Positions 22,518 through 30,647 of a DNA stretch of 35,830 bases are shown one piece after another. Position 1 is the stretch's first letter, and each line of letters begins with the position of its first letter. Made by a program: the position numbers and the translations under genes. The DNA is from CAZIKF01 sp964539825. GTDB lineage: Bacteria; Muiribacteriota; UBA6191. The notes beneath the pieces are model-generated. The model saw nothing but the letters and a program-made list of their open reading frames with translations. It did not search any database and had not been told where the DNA came from. The DNA lies in contig CAZIKF010000043.1 of assembly GCA_964539825.1 (NCBI GenBank), positions 1 through 35,830 on the forward strand, in the 5' to 3' direction.

Positions 22518-23993
22518 CTATCTCTTGGGCTCAATCATTTCATAAAATTCTTCGAGTTTTTCGCGGTACTTTTTCCAGGGGAATACCACACTCCAATTGC
22601 TCTCAGAAACAGTGCCCGGAAGGTTCACTCTCAGCGGTTCACCCAGCACATCCTGAAGAGGGAAAACCTTGTAACGACTTGGTGATTCAAGTACTTTCTG
22701 CAGACATTTTTTGCGTAGAGTCTCAATTGGTGCTCCCGGCGGCTCTTCCAAAAACCTGCAAAATTCTGCTCGTTCCTCTCCCTCGATTGATTCGATGAAC
22801 TCCATCAGGGATTCGGAATCGTGGGTGCTGGTACAGGCTAGACTTTCTGTGGGATAGCACGAAGGATTCGAATGTCGATGGGCACCATATTCAGGCACCC
22901 TGGAGTAAAAGCCGAAACCAAAAATCAGGACGCGAAACCCAGGAACCTGGACATCCTCGAGCCAATTTTCAACTTCTTGTGGAATATAACCGAGATCTTC
23001 ACCGATCATCTCAATACCCGTTTCACCAAGCGCATTGATAAGCGAGGTAGCCGGGCCAGGAGTCCAGTCACGGGTCTCCTTAGGACTATGACCATCCTCT
23101 ACAGCCCAGTAGGAATAAATTCCGCGGAAGTGATCGATTCTGACCACATCCATAAATTCTCTGAGCCAATTCATGCGCTGTTTCCACCAGGCAAACCCAT
23201 CTTCCTTCATCTGATCCCAGGCATAGATTGGATTACCCCAGTCCTGACCTTCATCGGAGTAGAGATCGGGAGGAACACCCGCGTGAATCCCTTTTTGAAA
23301 CGAATCAGGACTGGCCCAGGAATCAGCCGAATTTTTTGAAACGTATAGAGGAAGGTCCCCTAAAAATCTAATTCCAGACTCCCTGGCAAGAACTCTCAAC
23401 TCCTTCCACTGGTTATAAAATGTCCACTGAAGAAACTGAAAAAAAACAACTTCATCAAGATTCTGAGATGCCCACCTGGAAGCCCCTTCCAGGGACTGCA
23501 AGGATGGATCCCAATCCCAGAACCCACACTGATTCTTTTCAAAAAGCGCATGAAAGATCGCATAGGGTTCCAGCCAGAATCTCTGAGACTCAAAAAAGGA
23601 ATGAAAGTCTTCCTTCTGAGCATCGGTCGCAAGACCTTGAAATCTCTCGAACGCGGCTCTTAAGGGAGCCATCTTAATTTTAATGGCTTTGGAATAGTTC
23701 ACTACATTCTCAGAAGGAACCGGCTCGGGAACATCCTTTAGATAAGGAACTTTCTTAAGAGAGAGGTAGAGAGGGTTATTCGCGAAGGCTGAAATGCTGG
23801 AATAAGGGCTCGTTTCTCCACCGGCGAGAGCATTGAGAGGAAGTACCTGCAACAGGTTGATTCCGCGGGAAGAAACCTCTTCAATGAGTTCGACCAGGGA
23901 ATCAATATCTCCGATGCCATGTTGTCCCGGAAGGGAAAAAAGAGGAGTCAAGAATCCAATTTCTGGACGGCTCACTTTCGTGAAATCATTCAT
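22518..23993 (-). CDS. malQ: 4-alpha-glucanotransferase (amylomaltase, GH77)
   Basis: 491 residues from the chosen ATG, the normal size for short GH77 enzymes. The acid/base and nucleophile positions are conserved: RIDHFRG (Asp287), IGEDLG (Glu332) and STHDSES (Asp392). 'LPLNALAGGETSPYSSISAFANNPLYLSL' is the GH77 substrate-loop block and 'FLGDLPLYVSKNSADSWA' another. It moves maltodextrin segments between glucans in maltose and glycogen metabolism. An in-frame ATG at 24029 would add 12 residues without homology. It stands alone, convergent with DUF547 and divergent from pcm (79-bp gap). Confidence 0.95.
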   Translation of the reverse strand: MNDFTKVSRPEIGFLTPLFSLPGQHGIGDIDSLVELIEEVSSRGINLLQVLPLNALAGGETSPYSSISAFANNPLYLSLKKVPYLKDVPEPVPSENVVNYSKAIKIKMAPLRAAFERFQGLATDAQKEDFHSFFESQRFWLEPYAIFHALFEKNQCGFWDWDPSLQSLEGASRWASQNLDEVVFFQFLQWTFYNQWKELRVLARESGIRFLGDLPLYVSKNSADSWASPDSFQKGIHAGVPPDLYSDEGQDWGNPIYAWDQMKEDGFAWWKQRMNWLREFMDVVRIDHFRGIYSYWAVEDGHSPKETRDWTPGPATSLINALGETGIEMIGEDLGYIPQEVENWLEDVQVPGFRVLIFGFGFYSRVPEYGAHRHSNPSCYPTESLACTSTHDSESLMEFIESIEGEERAEFCRFLEEPPGAPIETLRKKCLQKVLESPSRYKVFPLQDVLGEPLRVNLPGTVSESNWSVVFPWKKYREKLEEFYEMIEPKR

Positions 23994-24072
23994 GTCTTTA
24001 CCATACCAACCGTTCACCGGAATTGCCATATCGCGGCGATGGGATCATATTATTTCTATACGGGGCTCGAAT

Positions 24073-24834
24073 ATGCATAGGAAATCCATTCTCACTTGTA
24101 TCCTCCTATTAGTGGCAAGTCTCCTTGTATCGCTGCAATGCTCAAATAACCCTCTCATCCCCATTCTCCAAAAGGCTGCTGATCAGAAATACGTCAAGGA
24201 TCGCCAGCGTATGGTTCAGGAGCAGATTGTACAAAGAGGTGTCAGCGATCTAAAGGTATTGAATGCGTTGGGAAAAGTACCTCGACATGAATTTATACCG
24301 TTGCTCTCCCGCCCTCTCGCCTACGCCGATCACCCCTTGCCGATTGGACATAACCAGACCATATCACAGCCCTACATTGTTGCCTATATGACTGAGCAAC
24401 TCGGATTAAAGGGAAATGAAAAGGTACTGGAGATCGGCACTGGCTCTGGATACCAGGCAGCGATTCTGGCTGAAATCGCGGCCGCGGTGTACTCCATTGA
24501 AATTCTCTGCCCCCTCCTGGAAACAGCTAAGGAAGTACTGACTCTACTTGAGTACAAAAACACCACCCTCAAGTGTGATGATGGATACAAAGGATGGCCC
24601 CAATATGCTCCTTTTGACGCCATCATCGTTACCGCAGCACCCGATCACGTACCTGCCCCTCTTGTAGAGCAACTCAAGGTTGGAGGTAAAATGATTCTGC
24701 CCGTGGGCGACAACTACCAGGAACTGATTCTCATTACCAAATCACAAAAAGGCCAGGTCATCCGCCGACTTTTACCGGTAAGGTTTGTACCCATGACCGG
24801 CAAGGCACAGAATAAAGATTCTCAACTAGAATGA
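24073..24834 (+). CDS. pcm: Exported protein-L-isoaspartate O-methyltransferase
   Basis: 253 residues. Type II protein isoaspartyl methyltransferase: 'MVQEQIVQRGVSDLKVLNALGKVPRHEFIP' N-terminal block, the substrate loop 'PIGHNQTISQPYIVAYM' and SAM motif I VLEIGTGSGYQ (118-128). It starts repair of isoaspartyl residues in aged proteins by methylating the alpha-carboxyl group. An N-terminal hydrophobic segment with a Cys at position 23 (SLLVSLQC) points to export, possibly as a lipoprotein, although the box is not canonical. An open frame extends 80 codons upstream, antisense to malQ, and is not used. The PRMT-like gene follows 10 nt after the stop. Confidence 0.92.
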   Translation: MHRKSILTCILLLVASLLVSLQCSNNPLIPILQKAADQKYVKDRQRMVQEQIVQRGVSDLKVLNALGKVPRHEFIPLLSRPLAYADHPLPIGHNQTISQPYIVAYMTEQLGLKGNEKVLEIGTGSGYQAAILAEIAAAVYSIEILCPLLETAKEVLTLLEYKNTTLKCDDGYKGWPQYAPFDAIIVTAAPDHVPAPLVEQLKVGGKMILPVGDNYQELILITKSQKGQVIRRLLPVRFVPMTGKAQNKDSQLE

Positions 24835-24844
24835 AACTGAATCC

Positions 24845-25831
24845 ATGAGTCAGCACCGATTAGCCCTCACGCGATATGAAGACTATTACGCCATGCTGTC
24901 AGACCGGGTTCGCATGGAAGCCTACGAGAGAGCCATTAACCAGGTAGTTCAAAGAGGTGATCATGTCTTGGATCTCGGTGCCGGTACTGGAATTCTCGGA
25001 TTTCTTGCCCTGAAGGCTGGTGCAGAGAGGGTCTACGCCATTGAGAAGTCAGATTCCATTGAGTTGGCGCGGGAAGTCGCACACAGAAATGGATTTCTAG
25101 AGAGAATTGAGTTTTTCAAGGAAAGCTCCCTTGATGTGATCCTCACTCGCAAAGCCGATGTCCTGGTTTCGGAGACACTGGGGAGCTTCGGGATTGATGA
25201 GAACACACTGGAATTCATAGCAGACGCCAAGAAAAGGCTTCTAAAACCAGCGGCCAGGCTTCTTCCCAGGGGTATGAACCTATTTCTGTCTCCTGTGGAG
25301 GCACCAGATACCTTCAGAAAGTTGAGTTTTTGGCAGGAGGTGTCTGGACTGGACTTTTCTCCAGCATTAGAGACTTTCTCAAAGAAAATGTTGGTGGAGG
25401 ATCTTCCCGATTCGGGTCTGCTCAGTACTCCTATGAAGTTTAGCGGTATAGATTTTCATACTGACTTCGATGTGATTCAGGATGGAGTTTTGAGATTTGT
25501 CATGCAAAGGGCCGCAACGATCCACGGATTTGCCGGATGGTTTGAACTGGAGTTGAGTGAGGGCGTGAAATTGAGTACCGCGCCAGGGAAAGAAAAAACC
25601 CACTGGAAACAGGCCTTCTTTCCGGCCTGGCCTTCAGTTCAGGTGGTAAGAGGAGATGTTCTTGACCTCAGTCTTGAAGTAACTCCGCAAGATCCGGGAA
25701 GTGACAATACCACCATTTCCTATAACTATCGCTGTACCCAACTAGCCAATGAATGGCAGGAGATGAAGGTAGGTAGAAACGATCCATGCCCATGCGGCAG
25801 CAGCAGAAAATTTAAGAAGTGCTGTGGGTAA
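24845..25831 (+). CDS. PRMT-like protein methyltransferase with C-terminal SEC-C motif
   Basis: 328 residues. The order is that of a protein arginine methyltransferase: an N-terminal 'YEDYYAMLSDRVRMEAYERAI' (11-31), motif I VLDLGAGTGILGFLALKAGA (41-60), post-I YAIEKSD, and a double-E-like loop SETLGSFGIDE (Glu110 and Glu119, the S-E-x2-G-x5-E spacing of PRMTs). A THW loop KTHWKQAFF (Thr252-Trp254) follows in a beta-barrel-like second half. The end is a SEC-C zinc motif, C-P-C-x8-C-C (Cys315, 317, 326, 327), as in the SecA tail, which binds zinc and may contact SecB or ribosomes. The family methylates Arg (or related) side chains with SAM; activity here is inferred. Probably in one transcript with pcm. 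Confidence 0.85.
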   Translation: MSQHRLALTRYEDYYAMLSDRVRMEAYERAINQVVQRGDHVLDLGAGTGILGFLALKAGAERVYAIEKSDSIELAREVAHRNGFLERIEFFKESSLDVILTRKADVLVSETLGSFGIDENTLEFIADAKKRLLKPAARLLPRGMNLFLSPVEAPDTFRKLSFWQEVSGLDFSPALETFSKKMLVEDLPDSGLLSTPMKFSGIDFHTDFDVIQDGVLRFVMQRAATIHGFAGWFELELSEGVKLSTAPGKEKTHWKQAFFPAWPSVQVVRGDVLDLSLEVTPQDPGSDNTTISYNYRCTQLANEWQEMKVGRNDPCPCGSSRKFKKCCG

Positions 25832-25894
25832 TCCACACCTTAAATTTGAAAGTGAGTCCATTTTTTGACTCCTTCATAGACAAATTTTCCTGTG

Positions 25895-25924
25895 TTGGAA
25901 TCCCTGGCTAAAACACGTTATATT
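25895..25924 (+). promoter_or_regulatory. Candidate promoter of the symporter-GH13 genes
   Basis: TTGGAA (25895-25900) and TATATT (25919-25924) are 18 nt apart, 41 nt before the ATG of the symporter. Just upstream, GAGTC and GACTC (about 25853-25870) bracket a T-run, a weak hairpin that might end the PRMT transcript. Confidence 0.45.
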
Positions 25925-25965
25925 GATTGTCCCACATCCAATCCTACCCAGAAGGAGAACATCCG

Positions 25966-27936
25966 ATGGAACCCGCAGCCCTGAGTGGTATTGATACCGC
26001 AATTATTCTTGGATTTCTGGTTTTGGTAGTTGGAGTTGGCTACTACATGTCCACGGTCGCCTCCGAGGGCATCGAAGACTACTTCCTTGGAAACAATAAA
26101 ATTCCCTGGTGGATTCTGGGTATTTCCACGGCTACCTCTAACTTTGATATGACCGGTACGATGATTATAGTCGCGCTGGTCTATGATCTGGGTTACCGGG
26201 GATTTCTGGTTGAATTTCGGGGCGGGGTGGGAATTGCTCTTGCCTTTCTCATGGTTTTCTTAGGGAAATGGCTGCGTCGAAGTCGGGTGATGACCTCTGC
26301 CCAGTTTATGAAAGTGAGATTCGGTACGGACCGACAGGGAAAGGCCGCCCATATCCTTTCAGCTGTCGCACAGAGTCTTTTGTCCCTTGGCATGATTGTT
26401 TATTTCTGCGTTGGGGGGGGGAAATTCCTGGAATTTTTTCTACCCTGGGATAAGGATCTCTGCACCGCTATCATGGTAGCGGTTGGACTATTCTATACCT
26501 TGCTTTCGGGGCTTTATGGGGTGGTGTTTACCGACGTAATTCAGATGATAATCCTGGGTTTCACAGCGATCTATTTCGCGGTAAAAGGATTCGGTGTCGA
26601 TGTATCTTCAATCGCCGCAGCGGGCCACCTTCCAAGCACATGGCTAGGGCTGGATTTCACAGTGCCGGAACAATTATCCCAGCGCGTAATGGGAGATTTA
26701 CAGACGTCCCTTGCCGCGAGCCAGCAGGCCGTACAGGCTGCTGGCGCGAATACCGGATTAGCCGAGGCGGCACAAAATGTCATTGCCAAAACGCAGGGAA
26801 AAATATCCGGTTACGAAACCCTGTTTGAGTTTTTCACCATCTTCATTTTCTTTTATCTCGCGAAAGGAATGCTGGAGGGTATGTCCGGAATCGGCGGTTA
26901 TACAGACCAGCGCTTCTTTGCTGCTCGCAACGAGCGAGAAGCAGGATTTCTGACCTTGGAGAGTATTCTGATCTCCCTATTGCGCTGGGCCATGGTTGCT
27001 GGACTGGTTGCTATCGGAATTCATATGGTGGTAACCGACCTACCCGAGTTTCAAAGCGCCATCGCACAGATCAAAGGGGATTCAGAGATGGTTCTGCCAG
27101 CTGTGATTGGAGCTGTTTTACCAGTGGGTATAAAGGGATTTGTTCTCGCTGGTCTCATAGCTGCCGCCATGTCCACTTTCGATTCCACTCTTAACGCGGG
27201 AGCCTCCTACCTGGTCATTGACCTGTACCAGACCTACATCAATCCAGGTGCTTCCATGAAGCAGCTAGTGAGGGCCAGCCATGTGGCCACAATCATCCTG
27301 GCAGTATTGGGAGTCTTCATCGCCGCCCTGATCCCCAATATTGATCCCATCTGGGATTTTGTAACCATGGCCCTGGGGGCTGGTATGTTTATGCCCCTCT
27401 TCTTGCGTTGGTACTGGCCGCGCTACAACGGCTGGGGGTTTGCCTGGGGTACCGGGGCCGGGATTTTGTCAGCAATGTTCATTAAGATCGGGTTTTCCGG
27501 TATTCCGCTCTACCTATCCTTTCCCACGATTCTCGGAATTTCTTTCATGGGCTCTGTGATCGCGACCATGATTACGGATCCCGTGAAGGAAGAAGTTCTT
27601 CTGGATTTCTGGATGAAGGTTAACCCGGGAGGGTTCTGGAAAAAATATGCGCTGCTTGCTGAACAGAAAGGAATGGTTAGCAGAGAGGAACGCTACGAGC
27701 GAGTGATTGAAACCCTGAATGACATCATCGCGGCGTGTCTCGCTGTTCCCTTCCAGATCACGGCTTTGCTGGCGATTATGGCCTTGATCTTCCACGACTG
27801 GGAACATTTCTGGGGCTTCTTTATCGTAGCCATGTTCTGCTCTATCGGCTTGTTTTTCTTTTTCCTGAAAAACCTGAAATCCCATAAGCAGTGCGATGAA
27901 GACGATAAAAGATTCGGAGGAGTTCAGAACGTCTAG
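25966..27936 (+). CDS. SSS-family sodium:solute symporter
   Basis: 656 residues with some 13-15 membrane spans. The N-terminus 'YYMSTVASEGIEDYFLGNNKIPWWILGISTATSNFDMTGTM' is the sodium-symporter entry motif, and 'LSGLYGVVFTDVIQM' plus 'GLIAAAMSTFDSTLNAGASYLVIDLYQTYI' are the SSS signatures (core helix with conserved Ser). Sequence style resembles sugar (SGLT-like) members, but the substrate is not determined. A poorly conserved extra loop, GVDVSSIAAAG...NVIAKTQG, sits between spans at about 210-285. The ATG at 25966 has GGAG 8 nt upstream; the open frame begins 13 codons earlier at a TTG. Its 3' end overlaps the GH13 gene by 41 bp. Confidence 0.9.
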   Translation: MEPAALSGIDTAIILGFLVLVVGVGYYMSTVASEGIEDYFLGNNKIPWWILGISTATSNFDMTGTMIIVALVYDLGYRGFLVEFRGGVGIALAFLMVFLGKWLRRSRVMTSAQFMKVRFGTDRQGKAAHILSAVAQSLLSLGMIVYFCVGGGKFLEFFLPWDKDLCTAIMVAVGLFYTLLSGLYGVVFTDVIQMIILGFTAIYFAVKGFGVDVSSIAAAGHLPSTWLGLDFTVPEQLSQRVMGDLQTSLAASQQAVQAAGANTGLAEAAQNVIAKTQGKISGYETLFEFFTIFIFFYLAKGMLEGMSGIGGYTDQRFFAARNEREAGFLTLESILISLLRWAMVAGLVAIGIHMVVTDLPEFQSAIAQIKGDSEMVLPAVIGAVLPVGIKGFVLAGLIAAAMSTFDSTLNAGASYLVIDLYQTYINPGASMKQLVRASHVATIILAVLGVFIAALIPNIDPIWDFVTMALGAGMFMPLFLRWYWPRYNGWGFAWGTGAGILSAMFIKIGFSGIPLYLSFPTILGISFMGSVIATMITDPVKEEVLLDFWMKVNPGGFWKKYALLAEQKGMVSREERYERVIETLNDIIAACLAVPFQITALLAIMALIFHDWEHFWGFFIVAMFCSIGLFFFFLKNLKSHKQCDEDDKRFGGVQNV

Positions 27937-29659
27937 TCCTCAGTGCAATCGAGACAAAAACCTCAAGACTCTTTGGAACCAGGTCTACCCTGGAGAAGAA
28001 GTAGTCTTCGAGGAAGTTTATTCAGCGCTTCTTGAGTTTCGGCAGAGCATTCTTAAGGAAGGGTCTGAGAATGACCCCTTGTGGTATCAAAAAGCGGTTG
28101 TTTACTGCCTTTATGTAGATCGCTTCGCGGGAAGCTTTGAAGGTCTCACAGGGCGGCTTGAATATCTCCAGGGCCTTGGTGTTAATTGTCTCTGGCTTCT
28201 TCCCATTCTAGATTCTCCTATGCGAGACGAGGGATTTGATGTCAGAAATTACTACGCCATACGTGAGGAACTGCTGGATCCCACAGGCATCAATCCCGAT
28301 CCTCAAGAGTTCTCTAATTTTCTTGAGGAGGCAAAATCCAGAGGCATTCGAATTATCTTTGATCTCGCGCTAAATCATTGCTCAAAGGAGCATTCTTTTT
28401 TTCGCGAGGCATGCAGCAACAAGTCCTCAAGATACCGAGACTATTTTATTTGGAGCCCCAATCCTGATCGCTTTGAAGATTGCCGCATTATTTTTAAGGG
28501 TTTAGTTGAGTCCAACTGGAGTTTTGAGCCCAACACAAAAGAATATTACCTACACCGTTTCTACCCCCACCAACCGGATTGGAATTACCGAAATCCCAGG
28601 GTGCTGTTCCAGGCACTAGAGATAATGCTCCATTGGAAGAGTATGGGAATAGATGGTTTTAGAATGGATGCGGTCCCCTACCTATGGAAGGAAGAAGGAA
28701 CCAACTGCGAGAATCTTCCCGGTACCCATGCCATCTTGAAATTCTTGAGGGCAGCAGTGGATTTTGTTCAACCAGGAACACTTCTCCTGGCTGAAGCCTG
28801 CCAACCTCCCACCGATGTGGTTGCCTATTTTGGGAACGGAGATGAAGTCCATGGGGCCTATCACTTCCCCCTAATGCCTCAGATTTACCTGGCCCTTGCC
28901 AGGGAATCCTCTCAGCCTCTGCTAGACATATTGGATCCGCGGGTAACTCCTGAAATTCCCGAGGGAACCTCCTGGTTCACCTTTCTTCGATGCCATGATG
29001 AACTCACCCTGGAGATGGTTAATAACGAAGAAAGAGCGCTGCTAAACGAGGTCTATTGTCACGACCCTGACTGGAGTTTTCGAGAGGGGGAGGGTATTTC
29101 CGCAAGATTGGCGGATCTGTTTCAAAAGAGAGCGTTACCCATCCTGCTGATGCATTCCATCCTGCTCACGCTCGACGGAGTTCCCATTTTGTATTACGGA
29201 GATGAATTTGCCGAAAGGAACCAGAAAAAAAGTTTAGAGGAATTTGAATCCCGCACCGGACTTAGAGACTCTCGAGCACTGGTTCGAGGCCGAATTGACT
29301 GGGAACGGGTTGAGAGGAAACTCGATGATCCCGAATCCTTAGAATCGAGAGTGTTCTATCCGCTGAAGAAAATGTTGAAGATTCGTACTCAGCGGCTCAC
29401 AAGCTTGAGAGAGGCTCCCCAATTTCATAAAGTTCCCCAGGGCCTATGCGCTTACTCTCGTAATCTTGCTTCGGGCGAGGAAATTCTATTTCTTTCCAAT
29501 CTTAGTGCAGCCAAAAGAAATTTTAATCCCGATCCACCCCTTAGCGGTATTGATGTCCTTACAGGAAAGAAAATCCATACCCCCATGATCCTTCCAGCTT
29601 ACGGAATTTTCTGGATTGAAGTGAGTGAAAATTCTGCCAGTTCAGCTACCTTTGATTGA
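27896..29659 (+). CDS. GH13 alpha-amylase-family enzyme (TreS/amylosucrase-like)
   Basis: 587 residues. The catalytic triad of GH13 is present: Asp258 in GFRMDAVPYLW, Glu300 in LLAEAC and Asp368 in RCHDELTL, with 'FDLALNHCS' as region I and 'LLPILDSPMRDEGFDV' near the start. The last resembles trehalose synthase and amylosucrase-type enzymes, which act on sucrose, trehalose or maltose; specificity cannot be fixed here. It has a helical N-terminus of about 60 residues and a C-terminal beta domain. No signal peptide, so cytoplasmic. Start at the ATG inside the symporter gene; no good ribosome site precedes it, and coupling is likely. Its 3' end overlaps the convergent kinase gene by 61 bp. Confidence 0.88.
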   Translation: MKTIKDSEEFRTSSPQCNRDKNLKTLWNQVYPGEEVVFEEVYSALLEFRQSILKEGSENDPLWYQKAVVYCLYVDRFAGSFEGLTGRLEYLQGLGVNCLWLLPILDSPMRDEGFDVRNYYAIREELLDPTGINPDPQEFSNFLEEAKSRGIRIIFDLALNHCSKEHSFFREACSNKSSRYRDYFIWSPNPDRFEDCRIIFKGLVESNWSFEPNTKEYYLHRFYPHQPDWNYRNPRVLFQALEIMLHWKSMGIDGFRMDAVPYLWKEEGTNCENLPGTHAILKFLRAAVDFVQPGTLLLAEACQPPTDVVAYFGNGDEVHGAYHFPLMPQIYLALARESSQPLLDILDPRVTPEIPEGTSWFTFLRCHDELTLEMVNNEERALLNEVYCHDPDWSFREGEGISARLADLFQKRALPILLMHSILLTLDGVPILYYGDEFAERNQKKSLEEFESRTGLRDSRALVRGRIDWERVERKLDDPESLESRVFYPLKKMLKIRTQRLTSLREAPQFHKVPQGLCAYSRNLASGEEILFLSNLSAAKRNFNPDPPLSGIDVLTGKKIHTPMILPAYGIFWIEVSENSASSATFD

Positions 29660-30585
29660 TTGGGAAGAGCTGTCATTGCTCCTGTTTCGGTGGTGACCAG
29701 TGCAGCTACATGATTAGCCATCCTCAAAAGTCTCTCTCTATTGGAGAGAGTCGAGAGAGGTTCGAGACTGCCCCACCCGCTAATACCACGTAACAGTCCG
29801 GCCATGAATCCATCACCCGCTCCGGTTGTATCTACGGGAGAAACGCTCATCGCAGCTACCCTGGAATGAAATCCACGGTAAAACAATTCAGAGCCGCCTT
29901 CCCCATGGGTCACACAAACTACTTTTGGTCCTCTTTCCATCAAAGAACCTACCTGTTGTAAAAAACTATCACTATCTCCAAGAAACTCCAATTCCTCCCT
30001 CGATACCTTTAACAAATCCACAAATCCTAAAACCTCAAGAACTCTCTCACGGGCCTGAGACTCTTGTTCCCAGAGAATTAGTCTCAAATTTGGATCGAAG
30101 GAAACCAATCGGTCCCTGCTTTTAGCGATCTCAAGCATCCTGGTACAGGTGGAGCGAATCTGCTGATGGATTAAAGTAAGAGAACCGAAATGAAAAATCG
30201 CGTTCTCCTCGAAGATGGATTGTGGAATTTCCTCGAATCTTAGAGCAGTGTGGGCACCTGGTTGGCCGTAGAATTCAAAACTGCGTTCCCCTCCCGGGCC
30301 CAGGGAAACCAATGCCAACATCGTTCTGCTATGCCCATCCCGTACACAACCGATGGTATCTACGCCTTCATTCTCCAGGGTCTTTAGGAGAAATTCCCCC
30401 ATGGAATCGCTGCCAAGCTTTCCTAAAAACGCAGAGTTTCCCCCGAGCCTGGCAACTCCTACCGCTACATTGGCAGGTGCTCCTCCGGGCATTTTCCGAA
30501 AAATTAGCGCACTTTGCAGATCTTCAGTCTCACGATCGGAAATTAAATCCACGATCATTTCCCCAAAAGAAATTACCTTCAGCAT
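29599..30585 (-). CDS. PfkB-family sugar kinase, probably fructokinase
   Basis: 328 residues from the ATG preceded by AAGGAGAG (6 nt). 'GGAPANVAVGVARLGGNSAFLGKLGSDSMGEFLLKTLE' is PfkB signature 1; 'VDTTGAGDGFMAGLL' is signature 2 with catalytic base Asp258. 'MLKVISFGEMIVDLI' and 'KMPGGAPAN' match fructokinases. It would phosphorylate fructose (or a similar sugar) with ATP, suiting a neighbour GH13 enzyme acting on sucrose. An extended frame to 30660 is not needed. Convergent with the GH13 gene (61-bp overlap) and divergent from the HEAT gene, 62 bp away. Confidence 0.9.
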   Translation of the reverse strand: MLKVISFGEMIVDLISDRETEDLQSALIFRKMPGGAPANVAVGVARLGGNSAFLGKLGSDSMGEFLLKTLENEGVDTIGCVRDGHSRTMLALVSLGPGGERSFEFYGQPGAHTALRFEEIPQSIFEENAIFHFGSLTLIHQQIRSTCTRMLEIAKSRDRLVSFDPNLRLILWEQESQARERVLEVLGFVDLLKVSREELEFLGDSDSFLQQVGSLMERGPKVVCVTHGEGGSELFYRGFHSRVAAMSVSPVDTTGAGDGFMAGLLRGISGWGSLEPLSTLSNRERLLRMANHVAALVTTETGAMTALPNQSKVAELAEFSLTSIQKIP

Positions 30586-30647
30586 CTTGATCTCTCCTTG
30601 AAAACAGGCTAACAGGTTGAAAAAATAATTCCAAACGCCTAGACTGA

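Noticed and set aside
23833..24072. 80-residue N-terminal extension of Pcm
   Set aside because: It is antisense to malQ and unlike any Pcm; the export segment at 24073 gives a natural start.
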